Shown: positions 47,467 through 54,822 of the stretch, piece by piece
Layout: each line of letters begins with the position of its first letter
Position numbering within the stretch: position 1 is the first letter of the stretch
Assembly (NCBI GenBank): GCA_035429805.1
Contig: DAOMFL010000016.1
Span: 1 to 54,822, forward strand
Direction: 5' to 3'
Source of the DNA: JALORV01 sp035429805
GTDB taxonomy: Bacteria; Pseudomonadota; Gammaproteobacteria; Burkholderiales; Burkholderiaceae_F
DNA length: 54,822 bases
The notes under the pieces: generated by a model
Seen by the model: the letters and a program-made list of their open reading frames with translations, nothing else
Told to the model about the DNA's origin: nothing
Database searches by the model: none
Program-made: the position numbers and the translations under genes

Positions 47467-47817
47467 TTATACCGAGAACGACGATCCGCAGCCGCAGGTC
47501 GTCGTGGCGTTCGGATTCCTGATAACGAACTGCGCGCCCTCAAGGTCCTCTTTGTAGTCGATCTCGGCCCCGACCAGGTACTGGTAGCTCATCGAGTCGA
47601 TCAGCAGGGTGACGCCATTTTTCTCCATCGTGGCGTCGTCCTCGTTGACGACCTCGTCGAACGTGAACCCGTACTGGAAGCCGGAGCATCCGCCGCCCTG
47701 CACGAACACGCGCAGCTTCAGCGAAGGGTTGCCTTCCTCGTCGATCAGCGACTTGACTTTCAAAGCTGCCGCGTCGGTAAAGAGCAGCGGGGCGGGCATC
47801 TCAACAGCAGCGTTCAT
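47467..47817 (-). CDS. erpA: ErpA, iron-sulfur cluster insertion protein
   Basis: 116 residues of the A-type carrier family. The three cluster-binding cysteines are in GGGCSGFQYGF and the C-terminal TTTCGCGSSF. Delivers Fe-S clusters to enzymes such as isoprenoid-pathway proteins. I prefer the ATG at 47817 because GGAG lies seven bases upstream; 47823 is also in frame. Part of a leftward set with bactofilin and a DUF6776-like gene. Confidence 0.95.
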   Translation of the reverse strand: MNAAVEMPAPLLFTDAAALKVKSLIDEEGNPSLKLRVFVQGGGCSGFQYGFTFDEVVNEDDATMEKNGVTLLIDSMSYQYLVGAEIDYKEDLEGAQFVIRNPNATTTCGCGSSFSV

Positions 47818-47881
47818 CAGCATTCTCCGTGCGGGGATTTCCGAGTGATTATAGGCATCGCTACGGCCGCGGAGCCGGTAA

Positions 47882-48295
47882 TCAGGGCAATTCGGAGGTG
47901 GTACCTCCGGCCGCCAGTTTCAAGGCCGGGCGCGCTTCCGGTGGCTCATGGATCAGATGGCCTTCGACCACGGCGCCATGATGGATTTCCAGCGCGCGGT
48001 AATGGATGTCGCCGGCGACATGCGCCTTGGGCTGCAGTTCGACCACGTCCGAGATGAATACCGGGCCGGTGATGCGGCCCGAGACCACCAGGTGGGCCGC
48101 GTGGACTTCACCGATCACGCACCCCAGTTCACTGATGATCACCATCCCGGGCTGTCCGTCGGTGCAGCGCACGTCGCCTTTGACCGTGCCATCGATACGA
48201 AGTCCGCCGTTGTACGAAAGCGTGCCTTCGATCGTGGTTCCGGCCCCAACCAGGGTGCCGATCGTCTTGGGGGTGGTGGGTTTGGACCCGAACAT
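47882..48295 (-). CDS. Bactofilin
   Basis: 137 residues of the polymerising cytoskeletal family. A short N-tail (MFGSKPTTPKTIGTLVGAGT) leads into the repeated beta-helix core (TIEGTLSYNGGLRIDGTVKG, CVIGEVHAAHLVVSGRI, GDIHYRALEIHHGAVVEGHL). It builds filaments used in shape control or organelle placement. It lies nine bases after the DUF6776-like gene. Confidence 0.93.
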   Translation of the reverse strand: MFGSKPTTPKTIGTLVGAGTTIEGTLSYNGGLRIDGTVKGDVRCTDGQPGMVIISELGCVIGEVHAAHLVVSGRITGPVFISDVVELQPKAHVAGDIHYRALEIHHGAVVEGHLIHEPPEARPALKLAAGGTTSELP

Positions 48296-48304
48296 GCTGC
48301 CTCC

Positions 48305-49039
48305 CTACATCGAAAACGTCTGCTGCGCGCGGGTCTCACCTCCCGCGCTGATCGTCACCTGCACCGAGCGCACCGCCATGCCCGGCGGCACCGCGAAACT
48401 GCCTTCGAGCCGCTGGTAGTGGCGGAAGGCGAGCGGCGCCGGGCCGGCCTCTGGCAGCGCCGGGTCGGGAAGCTGCAGCACCATGGCGCGCCCGTCCTTC
48501 TGCAGGCTCACTTTCAGCGCCACGGCGCCGAGAAAGTCGCGTTCGGGTCGGCCGCTCTGCTGCACCAGCAGACGATAGCGAACCATGCCTTCGTCCGGTT
48601 CCGGCTGCAGCTTGAAGCTGCGGATCACGACGCCGCGTTCCGCGCTCGCCGCCGGCAGCAGGCTTTCGAAGAACGCGAGGTCGGCCTTCAACCGCGCGTT
48701 GTCTTCCTCCAGCGCCTTCAGCTGCACGGCGATGCCCTCTCGCGTCGCGCGCTCGACCCGCAGCTGATTCTCGGTCTGTACCGACTCGGCGGCCAGTCGG
48801 TCGCGTTCCGCGACGAGTCTCTGCAGCTGGGCTTGCGTCGCATCGAGTTCGCTGACGATCGCATCTCGGCCTGGCGCGCCGCTGTCGCGCGCGTAGCGGT
48901 ACACCGCAACCACGCCCGCGGCGGCGATCGAGGCGACGACCAGCAACACCAGCGCACGCAACGCCCACGGCAGCTGTGTGCGCACTGCCACACGCGGGGC
49001 GCTGACGGACAGATTGCGCAACCACAATTTCAGTTTCAT
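48305..49039 (-). CDS. DUF6776-type membrane protein with coiled coil
   Basis: 244 residues. One membrane helix near residues 26-47 (LRALVLLVVASIAAAGVVAV), a coiled-coil stretch (DATQAQLQRLVAERDRLAAE and following heptads to LKADLAFFESLLP), then a beta-rich outer domain (VVIRSFKLQPEPDEGMVRYRL). The pairing with bactofilin and erpA is a familiar betaproteobacterial order. A role anchoring the bactofilin is inference only. Confidence 0.75.
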   Translation of the reverse strand: MKLKLWLRNLSVSAPRVAVRTQLPWALRALVLLVVASIAAAGVVAVYRYARDSGAPGRDAIVSELDATQAQLQRLVAERDRLAAESVQTENQLRVERATREGIAVQLKALEEDNARLKADLAFFESLLPAASAERGVVIRSFKLQPEPDEGMVRYRLLVQQSGRPERDFLGAVALKVSLQKDGRAMVLQLPDPALPEAGPAPLAFRHYQRLEGSFAVPPGMAVRSVQVTISAGGETRAQQTFSM

Positions 49040-49088
49040 CGACGGTCAGCCAGAACCTGAGCGCACGTCACGTGGCGCCCAAAGCAAG

Positions 49089-49120
49089 AAAAAAGCCGCC
49101 ACCCGTGAGGTGAGCGGCTT
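49089..49120 (-). terminator. Terminator of rplM-rpsI
   Basis: Leftward AAGCCGCTCACC, loop TCACGG, GTGGCGGCTTTTTT: a stem with one bulge followed by a T-run, about 130 bases after the rpsI stop. Confidence 0.8.
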
Positions 49121-49249
49121 ATGTTCTTGTTGGCGTGGAAGGTACCGGACGCCCGATGGGCTTGCAGCGTCTTCCGGGGTGCGCGCATCCCGTGAAGCCG
49201 TGCCCTCGAAAAGCCGAGACGCGATCGCGTGATACGCGACCGCGACCGA

Positions 49250-49642
49250 TCAGCGCTTGGAGAACTGCTTGCGGCGACGTGCCTTGCGCAGGCCGACCTT
49301 CTTGCGCTCGACTTCGCGCGCGTCGCGCGTCACCAGCCCCGCGCCCGACAGCGCCGGCTTCAGAGTCGCGTCGTAGTCGATGAGTGCGCGGGTGATGCCG
49401 TGACGCACCGCACCGGCCTGGCCGGACTCGCCACCGCCGGTGACGTTGACCGTGATATCGAAGGTCTCGGCGTGGTTCGTCAGCTCCAGCGGCTGCCGCA
49501 CGATCATGCGACCGGTCTCGCGGAAGAAGTACTGCTCGATGGGACGCCCGTTGATGACGATCGAACCCTTGCCGCGCTTCATGAAGACGCGGGCCACCGA
49601 GCTCTTGCGGCGGCCGGTCCCGTAGTTGTAGTTGCCGATCAT
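49250..49642 (-). CDS. rpsI: Ribosomal protein S9
   Basis: 130 residues, standard length. GTGRRKSSVARVFMKRGKG at the N-terminus and the basic C-terminal tail ending KARRRKQFSKR that reaches the P-site tRNA. Seven bases after rplM. Confidence 0.98.
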   Translation of the reverse strand: MIGNYNYGTGRRKSSVARVFMKRGKGSIVINGRPIEQYFFRETGRMIVRQPLELTNHAETFDITVNVTGGGESGQAGAVRHGITRALIDYDATLKPALSGAGLVTRDAREVERKKVGLRKARRRKQFSKR

Positions 49643-49649
49643 GACGACC

Positions 49650-50078
49650 TCAGATTTCGAGCGCTTTGGGCTGCTGCGCGCTGTGCGGGTGCTGCTGGTC
49701 CGGATAGACCTTCAGCTTCTTGATCATGGCGTATCCCAGCGGGCCCTTGGGCAGCATGCCTTTCACTGCGAGCTGCAGGACCCGGCCCGGATGACGCTCC
49801 TGCATCTTGCGGAAATTGGACTCATACACCCCGCCTGGATGGCCGGTGTGCCGGTAGTACATCTTGTCCTCGAACTTCGCGCCAGTGACCTTCAGACGGG
49901 CGGCATTGACGACCACGATGAAGTCGCCGGTGTCGACGTGCGGGGTGTACTCGGGCTTGTGCTTGCCACGCAGGCGGAGCGCGATCTGGCTGGCCAGGCG
50001 GCCGAGCACCTTGTCGCTTGCATCCACGAGCAGCCAGTCTCGCTTGACTTCGTGCGGCTTGGCGGAAAAGGTCTTCAT
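49650..50078 (-). CDS. rplM: Ribosomal protein L13
   Basis: 142 residues, standard length. MKTFSAKPHEVKRDWLLVDA, GKHKPEYTPHVDTGDFIVVV and the PLGYAMIKKLKVYPDQQHPH end are typical. Co-transcribed with rpsI from a promoter about 175 bases upstream. Confidence 0.98.
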   Translation of the reverse strand: MKTFSAKPHEVKRDWLLVDASDKVLGRLASQIALRLRGKHKPEYTPHVDTGDFIVVVNAARLKVTGAKFEDKMYYRHTGHPGGVYESNFRKMQERHPGRVLQLAVKGMLPKGPLGYAMIKKLKVYPDQQHPHSAQQPKALEI

Positions 50079-50252
50079 TGAAAATCCGTCCTGAACTGGG
50101 TCACTGCTGCGCGGCCAGGCGCTGCGGCCGCGGGAATCTTCCGCTCGGTCGACACGGCCGGTACTGCGACAGGTGGGGAAGGAATCGCCCGCCCCGTCCC
50201 GCGCGCCGTTTTCGGCAACCGCATGCGACTACCGAATCGCGGAAAGCCTTAA

Positions 50253-50282
50253 ATTTTAAGCGTTTTGACCAGCCCTTCGCAA
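50253..50282 (-). promoter_or_regulatory. Predicted rplM-rpsI promoter
   Basis: Leftward TTGCGA, 18 bases, TAAAAT. The -35 overlaps the end of the hairpin element just upstream, so the promoter begins where that transcript would end. Confidence 0.5.
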
Positions 50283-50288
50283 GCGCAC

Positions 50289-50455
50289 AAAAAATTGGCC
50301 CGGAGCCATGGACCCCGGGCCGAATCCACCTAAGAAGGGTGGAGGAGACAGCTGGCAGGAGATCGCGATCTCCCTGCAAATCAAGTTTGCCGAGATCGAT
50401 GCTGCGGCGCAAGTAATCATCAGGCTTCCGACCGCGGTCCGCCCGTCAATGCATT
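50289..50455 (-). ncRNA. Candidate structured small RNA (or attenuator leader) upstream of rplM
   Basis: Read leftward, three hairpins follow one another: a 23-base palindrome at 50355-50377 (core GAGATCGCGATCTC), TCCACC-CTTCTTA-GGTGGA at 50325-50343, and GGCCCGG with CCGGGCC at 50297-50321, followed by AATTTTTT. The last is a good intrinsic terminator only on this strand. A C/U-rich unpaired stretch containing CTCCTCC lies between the first two, like the anti-Shine-Dalgarno loops of regulatory RNAs. The 5' end is a guess; a leftward promoter could lie in the AT-rich patch at 50460-50485. Since rplM lies downstream, a leader that attenuates rplM is the main alternative. Confidence 0.4.
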
Positions 50456-50461
50456 TCGGAA

Positions 50462-50517
50462 ATCTATATATTTCAATAGATTGAAGTCGTCCGAGTCACT
50501 CTGGAGTGACTGCTCGG
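50462..50517 (+). promoter_or_regulatory. Paired inverted repeats upstream of the OsmC-family gene
   Basis: Two palindromes: AATCTAT-N8-ATAGATT at about 50461-50482 (AT-rich, in an otherwise GC-rich region) and GTCACTC-TG-GAGTGAC at 50495-50510, the latter extended by CCGAG/CTCGG. They lie 40 to 95 bases before the OsmC ATG, so operator sites or a leader hairpin are plausible. The first resembles, but does not match, an OxyR half-site arrangement. Confidence 0.45.
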
Positions 50518-50557
50518 ATTTGACGCAACGCGCCAAGAAGGAAGGAAGGAAAGGAAG

Positions 50558-50977
50558 ATGGATTGCGTCGTACGTTGGACTGGTGACGGCATGAGCTTCG
50601 TGGCGGAGTCCGGAACTGGCCATCTGGTCGCGATGGACGGATCGCCGGAGGCCGGAGGCCGCAACCTCGCGCCGCGCCCCATGGAACTCGTGCTGATCGG
50701 AGCCGGCGGCTGCACGGCCTTCGACGTCGTGCTGATCCTCAAGCGCGGCCGGCACGACGTGCGCGCCTGCGAGGTCAGCCTGCATGGCGAACGTGCGGCG
50801 ACAGACCCGAAGGTGTTCACCTCGATCACGATGCGCTACATCGTCAGGGGCCACAACCTCGATCCGGCCGCGGTCGAGCGCGCCGTCGCGCTGTCACACG
50901 AGAAGTACTGCTCCGCGACGATCATGCTCGGGAGGACCGCCGAGATTCGCCACGAAACCGTCGTCGAGCAGGTCTGA
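50558..50977 (+). CDS. OsmC/Ohr-family protein
   Basis: 139 residues. The two redox cysteines are C52 (IGAGGCTAFDVV) and C118 (HEKYCSATIML), as in the OsmC/Ohr thiol peroxidases; the fold marks RNLAPRPMELVLIG and FTSITMRYIVRGHNL are present. The subfamily is YhfA-like by its short N-terminus. It reduces organic hydroperoxides or binds small ligands in some members. A purine-rich AAGGAAGGAAAGGAAG precedes the ATG. Confidence 0.9.
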   Translation: MDCVVRWTGDGMSFVAESGTGHLVAMDGSPEAGGRNLAPRPMELVLIGAGGCTAFDVVLILKRGRHDVRACEVSLHGERAATDPKVFTSITMRYIVRGHNLDPAAVERAVALSHEKYCSATIMLGRTAEIRHETVVEQV

Positions 50978-50997
50978 CGGGCTCCCGCTCTGCGCAG

Positions 50998-51636
50998 TCA
51001 GATGTAATGCGCAGTCGTCGTCATCACCCTGGCGGCGACACGCATGGCCCAGCGCGCCGGAAGCGGCAGGTCGACGCCACCGTGTTCGATCGCGCTGTCC
51101 GCGTGGTGGACTTCATCGTCCTTCATCTGTTCGACGACGGCGCGCGAGGCCAGATCGCCCGCCGGCAGCCGCTCGAGGTGACTGTCCAGATGCTGTTCCA
51201 CCTGCCGCTCCGTCTCGGCCATGAAGCCCAGGCTCAGACGATCGCCGGTGCGGGCGGCCAGCAGCCCGATCGCGAAAGCACCGCTGTACCAAAGCGGATT
51301 CAGCAAACTGGTTCGGCCGCCGAGAGCTTCGATCCGGGACCGCGTCCAGGCCAGATGGTCTGACTCCTCGCTGGCGGCGCGCTCGAAGAGCTGGCGTAGC
51401 GCCGGATCCCTGGTGGCCAGGGCCTGCGCGTCGTAAAGAGCCTGCGCGCAGACTTCGCCCACGTGATTCACGCGCATCAGAGCCGCCGCTTCACGGCGCT
51501 CCGCCGGCGTAAGGGCGTCGGCGCCGGTCTCGACGGCGGGAGCCGGGCGGTTGGCGGCCGGCGGTGCCACCAGCGTGCGCAGAGCGCGATCGGCGGCGAC
51601 GGTCAGGCGATCCAGAAGAGTGAGGTTCCGCGTCAT
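50998..51636 (-). CDS. coq7: Coq7, 2-nonaprenyl-3-methyl-6-methoxy-1,4-benzoquinol hydroxylase
   Basis: 212 residues. Membrane-associated di-iron enzyme of ubiquinone synthesis, the alternative to UbiF. The ligand motifs are seen in order: NHVGEVCAQALYDAQ, ASEESDHLAWTRSRIEALGG, ETERQVEQHLDSHLERLP and MKDDEVHHAD. It converges with the OsmC gene and diverges from porin 1, as in many Burkholderiales. Confidence 0.94.
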   Translation of the reverse strand: MTRNLTLLDRLTVAADRALRTLVAPPAANRPAPAVETGADALTPAERREAAALMRVNHVGEVCAQALYDAQALATRDPALRQLFERAASEESDHLAWTRSRIEALGGRTSLLNPLWYSGAFAIGLLAARTGDRLSLGFMAETERQVEQHLDSHLERLPAGDLASRAVVEQMKDDEVHHADSAIEHGGVDLPLPARWAMRVAARVMTTTAHYI

Positions 51637-51785
51637 GGCTGTTGCGCAAATGTAACGGTCAGCGACAGACCTTGAGCAAGCCGGGTTGACGCCGCCGGCC
51701 CGGAGCTATTCTCCCACTCATTCGCGGGCTCCCGTGGAGCGGGCCGCGACGAATTCAAAACCAGAAGACAGGCAGGAGACACATC

Positions 51786-53228
51786 ATGCGGAAGACCCTG
51801 GTCGCCCTGGCGCTCTGCTGCGCCTTCCCGGCCGTCCAAGCCCAAAGCGCGCGCAGCCTGGGTGACTTCACTCCGGGCACGGTTACCCTCTACGGCGTCC
51901 TCGACGGCGGTGTCGAGTACCTCGACGCGGGCAACACGTCGATCACGCGCCTACAGGGCTCCGGCATGTCGGCCGGCAACCGCTTTGGCGTGCGCGGAAG
52001 CGAGACGCTCGGCAACGGCTACAGCGCGATCTTCGCGCTCGAAGGCCGGTTCTCGCTCGACACGGGTTCGGTGACGTACAACGAGTCGCTCTACTGGTGC
52101 AAGAACACGGGGGCGCCGGCATCGACCCCGGCGGTCTGCCCTGGTGTTGTCGTCGTGCCCGGCACCGCCATCAGCCTGCTGCCACCCACGAGTCCCACGT
52201 ATCAGGCCGTCCTCGGCGGCATGAACGCCGTCAACAACTCGCTGCTGCAGGCGATCACGACCGTCAACGGCGCGGGCGCGCTGTTCGACCGCCAGGCTTT
52301 CGCCGGCCTGGTGACGCCGTACGGCGCCGTCCTGTTCGGCCGCCAGTACACGCCGGGCTATGAAGTCCTGCTCAAGTACAACGTGATGCAGGACGCGACC
52401 GCACTGTCATTCGGCCAGGGCTACAACAACCCGGCGATCCGCATGAACAACGCGATCGCCTACCGTGCCGAAATATCAGGCTTCACGGCCTTCGCGATGT
52501 ACAGCTTCGGCGGCTCCGAAACGCCCGCCGCCAACCGCACCGAGCGTACGGCCCCGCCAACCAATGGCGACGACTTCTACGGCATCAACCTGCAGTACAA
52601 CGCGTCGAACTTCGGCGTAGGCATCGGGTACAACCAGAACTACGTCGTGCCGTATGCAACGACGGCCGCGGGCACGCCGGAAAAGAAGAACGGCCTGCAG
52701 ATGTTCGACATCGGCGGCTGGGTGGGTATCGGCCCCACCAAGCTCTATGCCGCGTACGTGCAGCGCAAGAACGACAATCCGATGTTCACGCCGCTCGATA
52801 TCCAGAACATCATCGTGGCGACCGGCGGCAACCTGGCGGCGATCACCGCCACGATCGGCAGCCAGCAGTTCAACTCGTTCGACATGGACACGATGCGTGG
52901 CGTCGCCGGCCCGACCGACTCGCAGGCGTATCACCTCGGTCTGTCCTGGGCGATCACACCGCGCAATACGCTCTACGGCGTCTACAACTACGCGAAGGAC
53001 TCCGCCCGCTCGGCGTGGGCCACGCAGGACGCCTCGGTAAGCCACTACGGCGTCGCGTACCAGTACATGTTTTCGTCGCGCACGGCGCTTTATGCGGCGC
53101 TGGCCTTCATGGCCAACAACGACCAGAGCCGCCTGTCGCCGTCGTCGGCCGGGTACACGACCGGCTTCGCAACCGGGTTCGGCACGAACACGGCCGCCTA
53201 CCAGCTGGGCATGCGCCACAGCTTCTGA
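51786..53228 (+). CDS. Gram-negative porin (copy 1)
   Basis: 480 residues. Signal peptide ends at AVQA-QS; the mature protein begins with a beta-strand start (TVTLYGVLDGGVEYLDAG) and ends with the outer-membrane signature AAYQLGMRHSF. Characteristic porin blocks: GNRFGVRGSETLGNGYSAIF, FGRQYTPGYE, AIAYRAEISGFTAFAMYSFG. It is longer than copy 2 through a loop insertion near residues 105-165 with two cysteines. It should form a trimeric 16-stranded channel. AGGAG lies ahead of the ATG. Confidence 0.92.
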   Translation: MRKTLVALALCCAFPAVQAQSARSLGDFTPGTVTLYGVLDGGVEYLDAGNTSITRLQGSGMSAGNRFGVRGSETLGNGYSAIFALEGRFSLDTGSVTYNESLYWCKNTGAPASTPAVCPGVVVVPGTAISLLPPTSPTYQAVLGGMNAVNNSLLQAITTVNGAGALFDRQAFAGLVTPYGAVLFGRQYTPGYEVLLKYNVMQDATALSFGQGYNNPAIRMNNAIAYRAEISGFTAFAMYSFGGSETPAANRTERTAPPTNGDDFYGINLQYNASNFGVGIGYNQNYVVPYATTAAGTPEKKNGLQMFDIGGWVGIGPTKLYAAYVQRKNDNPMFTPLDIQNIIVATGGNLAAITATIGSQQFNSFDMDTMRGVAGPTDSQAYHLGLSWAITPRNTLYGVYNYAKDSARSAWATQDASVSHYGVAYQYMFSSRTALYAALAFMANNDQSRLSPSSAGYTTGFATGFGTNTAAYQLGMRHSF

Positions 53229-53248
53229 CCGTTTCACGATGCGGCACG

Positions 53249-53273
53249 AAAAGGGCGCTACGGCGCCCTTTTT
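53249..53273 (+). terminator. Terminator of porin 1
   Basis: AAGGGCGC, loop TACG, GCGCCCTT, then TTTCTTG. Confidence 0.85.
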
Positions 53274-53454
53274 CTTGTTGCTGTGAGGCAACAATTCCCG
53301 AGCCATTGCGGTCGTTTTTGCCTGTGAAGCTATGCCTTGCAAGGGGTGTCTGGAACAATCCTCTCAGCTTCCTCCCGGGAAGTGATTCATCGGTCCGCGG
53401 CGGTCCAAGGCCGGCGCACCACAGAATTTCAAACACTAGCTAGGAGAGCTTGGA

Positions 53455-54642
53455 ATGAAGAAAAGTCTGATTGCACTCGCAGTGCTGGGTGCCATGTCGG
53501 GCGCTGCCGTTGCACAGTCGAGCGTAACGATGTACGGCATCATCGACCTGGGCCTGCAGTGGAATGAAGGCGGCGTTGCGCAGGGCGGAACCGCGGGTCC
53601 TGGCGGCCCGAACTACAAGCAGGAAAGCGCGTGGAGCATCGACAGCAGCTTCCAGTCGGGCAGCCGACTGGGCGTGCGCGGCGCCGAAGCGCTGGGCGGC
53701 AACTGGAGCGCCGTGTTCACCGCCGAAATGGGCTTTGATGCGTCGACCGGTATGTCGGCCCAGGGCAGCCGCCTGTTCGGCCGCCAGATCTACGCCGGCC
53801 TGCGCCACAACCAGTTCGGCACGATCGCGCTGGGCCGCATCGCCACGTCGTCGTCCGGTACGGGCGACTTCGACCTGTGGGGTGCGGTCGACCCGTTCGG
53901 CACCGGCTTCGGCTTCTTTGGCCTGCAGGCGACGTTCATCCCGTCGAACTCGCTGCGCGAAGACAACAGCGTCATCTGGGCGTCGCCCAGCTGGGCCGGC
54001 TTCAAGTTCGCGGCGCAGTACTCCGGCAACGTGAACGGCACTGAAACCGCGCCGCAGCAGACGAACACCTCGGCCTACAACCTTGGTGCCAACTGGACGT
54101 GGGGCCCGCTGTTCCTGGCCGCGACCTATGACTCGATCAACTACGCCAACGTCGCCGGCTCCCGTCCGAACGCCGGCAACCCCAACCAGAACATGCTGCA
54201 GTTGGGCGGCACGTTCGACTTCAAGTTCCTGAAGGCACACGCCGCGTGGGCGAGCCAGAAGAACATCAGCGCCGCGGCGATCGCGGACACCAACGGCGGC
54301 AGCTTCCCGAGCGCGTTCGTCCCGACCGGTGTCGGCAACTGGAACAACAATGCCTACATGCTGGGCGTGTCGGCTCCGGTGTTCGGCGGCACGGTGATGG
54401 CGTCGTACCAGTGGTCGGATGCGAAGAACGTCATCAACGGCCTGGCGCAGTTCGAGCCCGACTACAACGTCTGGGGCATCGGCTACAGCTACCCGTTCTC
54501 GCGTCGTACCAATATGTACGTGGGCTACGGCCAGCGCAGCTGGGATGGCTCGATCCGCTCGACCACCGGCTCGCTGCTGTCGACCGCGTCGCAAGCGTTC
54601 GACAAGTCGCAGTTCGCAGTCGGTATCCGTCACCTGTTCTAG
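53455..54642 (+). CDS. Gram-negative porin (copy 2)
   Basis: 395 residues. Signal peptide MKKSLIALAVLGAMSGAAVA then SSVTMYGIIDLGLQWNEGG. Core marks: GSRLGVRGAEALGGNWSAVF, FGRQIYAGLRHNQFGTIALG and the terminal phenylalanine of FAVGIRHLF. It is the more usual porin of this order. Together with copy 1 it forms a tandem pair with separate terminators, so the two may be expressed under different conditions. AGGAGAG lies ahead of the ATG. Confidence 0.93.
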   Translation: MKKSLIALAVLGAMSGAAVAQSSVTMYGIIDLGLQWNEGGVAQGGTAGPGGPNYKQESAWSIDSSFQSGSRLGVRGAEALGGNWSAVFTAEMGFDASTGMSAQGSRLFGRQIYAGLRHNQFGTIALGRIATSSSGTGDFDLWGAVDPFGTGFGFFGLQATFIPSNSLREDNSVIWASPSWAGFKFAAQYSGNVNGTETAPQQTNTSAYNLGANWTWGPLFLAATYDSINYANVAGSRPNAGNPNQNMLQLGGTFDFKFLKAHAAWASQKNISAAAIADTNGGSFPSAFVPTGVGNWNNNAYMLGVSAPVFGGTVMASYQWSDAKNVINGLAQFEPDYNVWGIGYSYPFSRRTNMYVGYGQRSWDGSIRSTTGSLLSTASQAFDKSQFAVGIRHLF

Positions 54643-54661
54643 GCCGACGGAACGCAGTATC

Positions 54662-54691
54662 AAAGGCCGCTGCTCGCAGCGGCCTTTTTTT
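54662..54691 (+). terminator. Terminator of porin 2
   Basis: AAAGGCCGCTGC, loop TC, GCAGCGGCCTTT, then a run of T. Beyond it the last 130 bases hold nothing I recognise. Confidence 0.88.
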
Positions 54692-54822
54692 GCCCCATCG
54701 GGACGGGGATGGCCGAGCGTCGCCGCCGCCGGGCCCCCTACACTGCGGCCGCATCGGTTTCGCATCAGCGCCGCGCGGACTTTCGCGCGGCTCGTTCGCC
54801 GCTCGCCGCATGATTCACGACA

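Noticed and set aside
50308..50484. A 58-codon plus-strand ORF (starts MDPGPNPPKKGGGDSWQEIA) and a 54-codon minus-strand ORF across the same hairpins
   Set aside because: Both read through strong hairpins, lack a good ribosome site, and show no recognisable protein. The repeated secondary structure and terminator favour an RNA element instead.

Overview
The window comes from a high-GC betaproteobacterium, most likely Burkholderiales or a relative. The evidence is family resemblance and gene order: pilGHIJ beside rubredoxin, thiD-like, thiE and hemL; groES-groEL behind a CIRCE element; rplM-rpsI near erpA and a bactofilin; nrdR, glyA and a riboflavin/nusB operon; and two trimeric Gram-negative porins with classical signal peptides. 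Nearly all genes share the same GC-rich coding style. There is no prophage, insertion sequence, integrase, tRNA or CRISPR array that I can see.

Layout. 1-3.8 kb: type IV pilus chemosensory operon pilG-pilH-pilI-pilJ (leftward, pilJ cut by the window edge) and a rubredoxin. 3.9-9.6 kb: thiD-like, thiE, hemL, dsbD and a thioredoxin-like exported protein (rightward), closed by a terminator. 9.7-11.9 kb: groES-groEL with CIRCE and an overlapping sigma-32/sigma-70 promoter. 12.1-12.8 kb: a solitary Cas6e-like RNA endonuclease gene with no cas neighbours. 12.9-17.6 kb: DUF1501/DUF1800 exported pair and dacB. 17.7-18.8 kb: yqjD/yqjE/yqjK-like membrane genes. 18.9-23.7 kb: EamA transporter, pyrF, CorC/CNNM protein and a TPR protein. 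24.1-25.9 kb: TRAP permeases dctQM. 26-37 kb: a long leftward cluster running mechanosensitive channel, ribD, ribE, CPBP protease, old yellow enzyme, ribB(X), ribH, nusB, thiL, pgpA, pncC, then a fluoroacetate-dehalogenase-like hydrolase. 37-41.7 kb: two hsp20 genes, nrdR, glyA and a MgtC/DUF4010 protein. 41.8-44.8 kb: histidine phosphatase, YbhB, dtd and tyrS. 44.9-47.4 kb: M23 peptidase and anmK. 47.5-50.1 kb: erpA, bactofilin, DUF6776-type protein and rpsI-rplM. 50.3-54.8 kb: candidate structured RNA, OsmC protein, coq7 and two porins.

How the genes work together. Cofactor synthesis dominates: thiamine (thiD-like, thiE, thiL), riboflavin (ribD, ribE, ribB, ribH) and tetrapyrrole (hemL). 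Proteostasis and envelope functions are also frequent (groESL, two Hsp20, DsbD, PBP4, M23 peptidase, AnmK, porins).

The most unusual item is the stand-alone Cas6e-like protein at 12.1-12.8 kb. It keeps a candidate catalytic histidine and the glycine-rich RNA-binding loop of the type I-E crRNA nuclease, but has no CRISPR-Cas genes around it. Second is a minus-strand three-hairpin element ending in a U-run, upstream of rplM. Third is a ThiD-like protein that lacks the usual GTGC catalytic loop. Start codons and regulatory sites were judged by eye; no search or folding program was run.
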